Shown here piece after piece: positions 5,397 to 6,596 of a stretch of DNA of 6,596 nt. Within the stretch, counting starts at the first letter, position 1, and every line of letters begins with the position of its first letter. Below the pieces are notes generated by a model. That model worked only from the letters and a program-made list of their open reading frames with translations. It had not been told where the DNA came from and did no database searches. The position numbers were made by a program, and so were the translations under genes. This DNA comes from Candidatus Eiseniibacteriota bacterium. GTDB taxonomy: Bacteria > Eisenbacteria > RBG-16-71-46. The stretch lies in contig VBPB01000215.1 of assembly GCA_005893365.1 (NCBI GenBank), positions 1 through 6,596 of the forward strand, given 5' to 3'.

Positions 5397-5446
5397 TGCG
5401 GCCCCGGAGGCCCCATCCGGCGGCGTGACCGCCTCGCCGTGACCGC
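5394..5446 (+). other. Suspected 1-nt frameshift in the 5' end of the TPR/GWxTD gene
   Basis: ATG at 5396-5398 overlaps the VWA stop and encodes an arginine-rich MRPRRPHPAA, but the frame hits TGA at 5426-5428. With one base fewer before that TGA (for example in GGCGGCGTG at about 5419-5427) the reading becomes MRPRRPHPARDRLAVTAVAA, a textbook basic n-region joined to the hydrophobic core. The nonamer CGTGACCGC occurs twice here (5424-5432 and 5438-5446), a possible source of slippage or misassembly. Confidence 0.45.
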
Positions 5447-6596
5447 GGTCGCGGCGCTCGCGCTCGGCGTGGGCGTCGTCTCGGCCGCGCCCGCCGGCGT
5501 GCCGCGCGCGCGTGCGGCGCCGGGCGATACCGCGCACCTCGCCCCTCTCGACAAGGCGCGCCTCCTCCACCGTTGGGCGGAGGACGCCATGGTCGAGGCG
5601 GACGTCGAATCGCGCCAGCGGGCGGTGCGCGACTTGGAGGAGGCGATCCGGCTCGATCCCAGCAACGAGGACCACTGGCTGACGCTGGGCAAGGTCTACC
5701 TGGTGGGCGAGATGAACACCAAGGCGCGCGGCTGCTTCGACCGGGCCGTCCGCATCGACCCGCAGAATCCGCAGTCCTACACCGAGCGCGGGCGGGCGTG
5801 GAAGCGCGACTGGGTGCGCTGGCTCGACACGCTCTCGCTGGCCCGCGCGATCGCCGACTTCGACACCGTCACGCGGCTGCGGCCCAACGGTTCGGAGGGC
5901 TGGCTCGCGCTGGTCCCGCTGCTCTACGATCACGGCGACCTGCCGGGCGCGGCGCGGGCCGCGGAGCGCGCGCTGGCCGGGCGGCCCCGGGTCATCGACG
6001 CCTCGCTGGCCGTGGCCTACACCTCCTATCGCCTGGGGGACGTCGAGCGCGCCGACAGCCTGTTCAACGCCACCATCCCGCGACTGACCGCCGATCGCCG
6101 CCGGCTGTTCGAGAACGCCGCCCCGATCCTGGGGCGGCCGGGGCACGCCGGCGCGGTGAAGCGGCGCCCGCGCCCGGCGGCGGCCCAGGGCTCGATCTCG
6201 GGCGAGCCGCCCCCCGAGGTGGCGCCTTCCGTCAGCGACAGCGAGGTCGCGCCGATCGCGCAGGACGTGTGGGATCGCCTCGATCCCGATCCCACCACGC
6301 CCGAGAACGAGACCCGCCTCGAGTTCTGGTCGCGCGTCGCGCACGCCTATTTCTTCTTCTTCGACCCGCTCCAGCCGGTCCTCGACTCGCGGGCCGACCT
6401 GTACATCCGCTATGGGCCGCCGCGGAGCATCGACATCAACCCCGATGGCGTGGCCACCAGCGTCAAGTCCGACGTGATCAGCCAGGGACGGACCGCGAGC
6501 CTGGCCGAGTATCCGATGGGGGTGGTGCGCTGGAACTATCCCGAGCTCGGCATGCGGATCGTGCTCAACGACCGCTCGCTGCACGGCCGCTTCGAT
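5439..6596 (+). CDS. Exported TPR protein with GWxTD-like domain, partial at right edge, 5' end uncertain
   Basis: Open to the window's end in one frame. From GTG at 5439 the product has a hydrophobic signal segment (VAALALGVGVVSA, cleavage near residue 16 or 19). Tetratricopeptide-like helices follow from about 59 to 200 (AVRDLEEAIRLDPSNEDHWLTLGKVY, CFDRAVRIDPQNPQSYTERGRAW, AIADFDTVTRLRPNGSEGWLAL, AAERALAGRPRVIDASL). A low-complexity linker comes next, then DPDPTTPENETRLEFWSRVAHAYFFFFDP (about 282-310) and DLYIRYGPPRSID (320-332). The last blocks match GWxTD-domain proteins, though the GWxTD sequence itself is replaced. Such proteins are exported and of unknown function; TPRs suggest protein binding. 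No in-frame ATG precedes 5439: the frame is closed by the VWA stop. ATG at 5396, overlapping that stop (TGATG), gives MRPRRPHPAA in another frame; removing one base near 5423 would join it to the signal segment, so a frameshift is suspected. Confidence 0.8.
   Translation, partial: MTAVAALALGVGVVSAAPAGVPRARAAPGDTAHLAPLDKARLLHRWAEDAMVEADVESRQRAVRDLEEAIRLDPSNEDHWLTLGKVYLVGEMNTKARGCFDRAVRIDPQNPQSYTERGRAWKRDWVRWLDTLSLARAIADFDTVTRLRPNGSEGWLALVPLLYDHGDLPGAARAAERALAGRPRVIDASLAVAYTSYRLGDVERADSLFNATIPRLTADRRRLFENAAPILGRPGHAGAVKRRPRPAAAQGSISGEPPPEVAPSVSDSEVAPIAQDVWDRLDPDPTTPENETRLEFWSRVAHAYFFFFDPLQPVLDSRADLYIRYGPPRSIDINPDGVATSVKSDVISQGRTASLAEYPMGVVRWNYPELGMRIVLNDRSLHGRFD

Noticed and set aside
5424..5446. 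A 14-bp slippage of the CGTGACCGC repeat as the cause of the TPR gene frameshift.
   Set aside because: Removing one repeat copy leaves the TGA at 5426-5428 in place, so it cannot restore the frame from ATG 5396. A one-base change before that TGA is needed.
4251..6584. A 777-codon minus-strand ORF opposite the VWA and TPR genes, and similar long frames at 1867-3321 (minus), 1509-3536 (plus) and 3971-5428 (plus).
   Set aside because: Long stop-free shadow frames are expected in GC-rich coding DNA. Their products are Arg/Ala/Gly- or His/Leu/Val-rich with no domain motifs, while the opposing frames carry MIDAS, AAA+ and TPR motifs.

Overview
The window is GC-rich (C or G in most third codon positions) and reads as bacterial chromosome from a high-GC, soil- or sediment-type lineage. 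The combination of a secreted S9 oligopeptidase, a MoxR-type ATPase with a VWA partner, and a TPR/GWxTD-like exported protein is what I would expect in the FCB group (for example Candidatus Eisenbacteria or Gemmatimonadota). That placement is inference from gene content only. I see no rRNA, tRNA, CRISPR array or insertion sequence.

Layout from left to right. Positions 1-1193 (minus) hold the signal peptide and beta-propeller part of an oligopeptidase B-like S9 peptidase. Its frame is broken at about 475-488 and the catalytic domain would lie beyond the left edge. Positions 1194-1348 are a divergent intergenic region with a dense G-run tract and two abutting copies of a 21-bp dyad that extend over the next gene's start codon. 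Positions 1349-1687 (plus) encode a small winged-helix regulator. A 4-base overlap leads into the N-terminal piece of a nucleotidyltransferase (from 1684), which has no stop of its own and reads in frame into the next gene. Positions 1921-3420 (plus) encode a MoxR-like AAA+ ATPase that appears to lack the first half of its Walker A loop. A convergent SAM methyltransferase (3427-4032, minus) follows after only 6 bp. A 272-bp divergent spacer carries a 22-codon ORF with a perfect Shine-Dalgarno on the minus strand and an extended -10 promoter on the plus strand. Positions 4305-5396 (plus) encode a VWA protein with an intact MIDAS, the expected partner of the ATPase. From about 5439 to the right edge (plus) runs an exported TPR protein with a GWxTD-like domain, whose 5' end also looks frameshifted.

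How the genes relate. MoxR ATPase and VWA protein form a known two-component chaperone/insertase-type system, here split by an opposing methyltransferase so that VWA has its own promoter. The winged-helix gene and the nucleotidyltransferase piece look like an autoregulated two-gene module, possibly toxin-antitoxin-like, of which the second gene has decayed.

A recurring oddity is that four places look like small deletions or indels against the families as I remember them: the S9 gene, the nucleotidyltransferase, the Walker A loop and the start of the TPR gene. Either this locus is decaying or the assembly carries local errors. Read-level evidence would decide, and the functional reading of each damaged gene depends on it.
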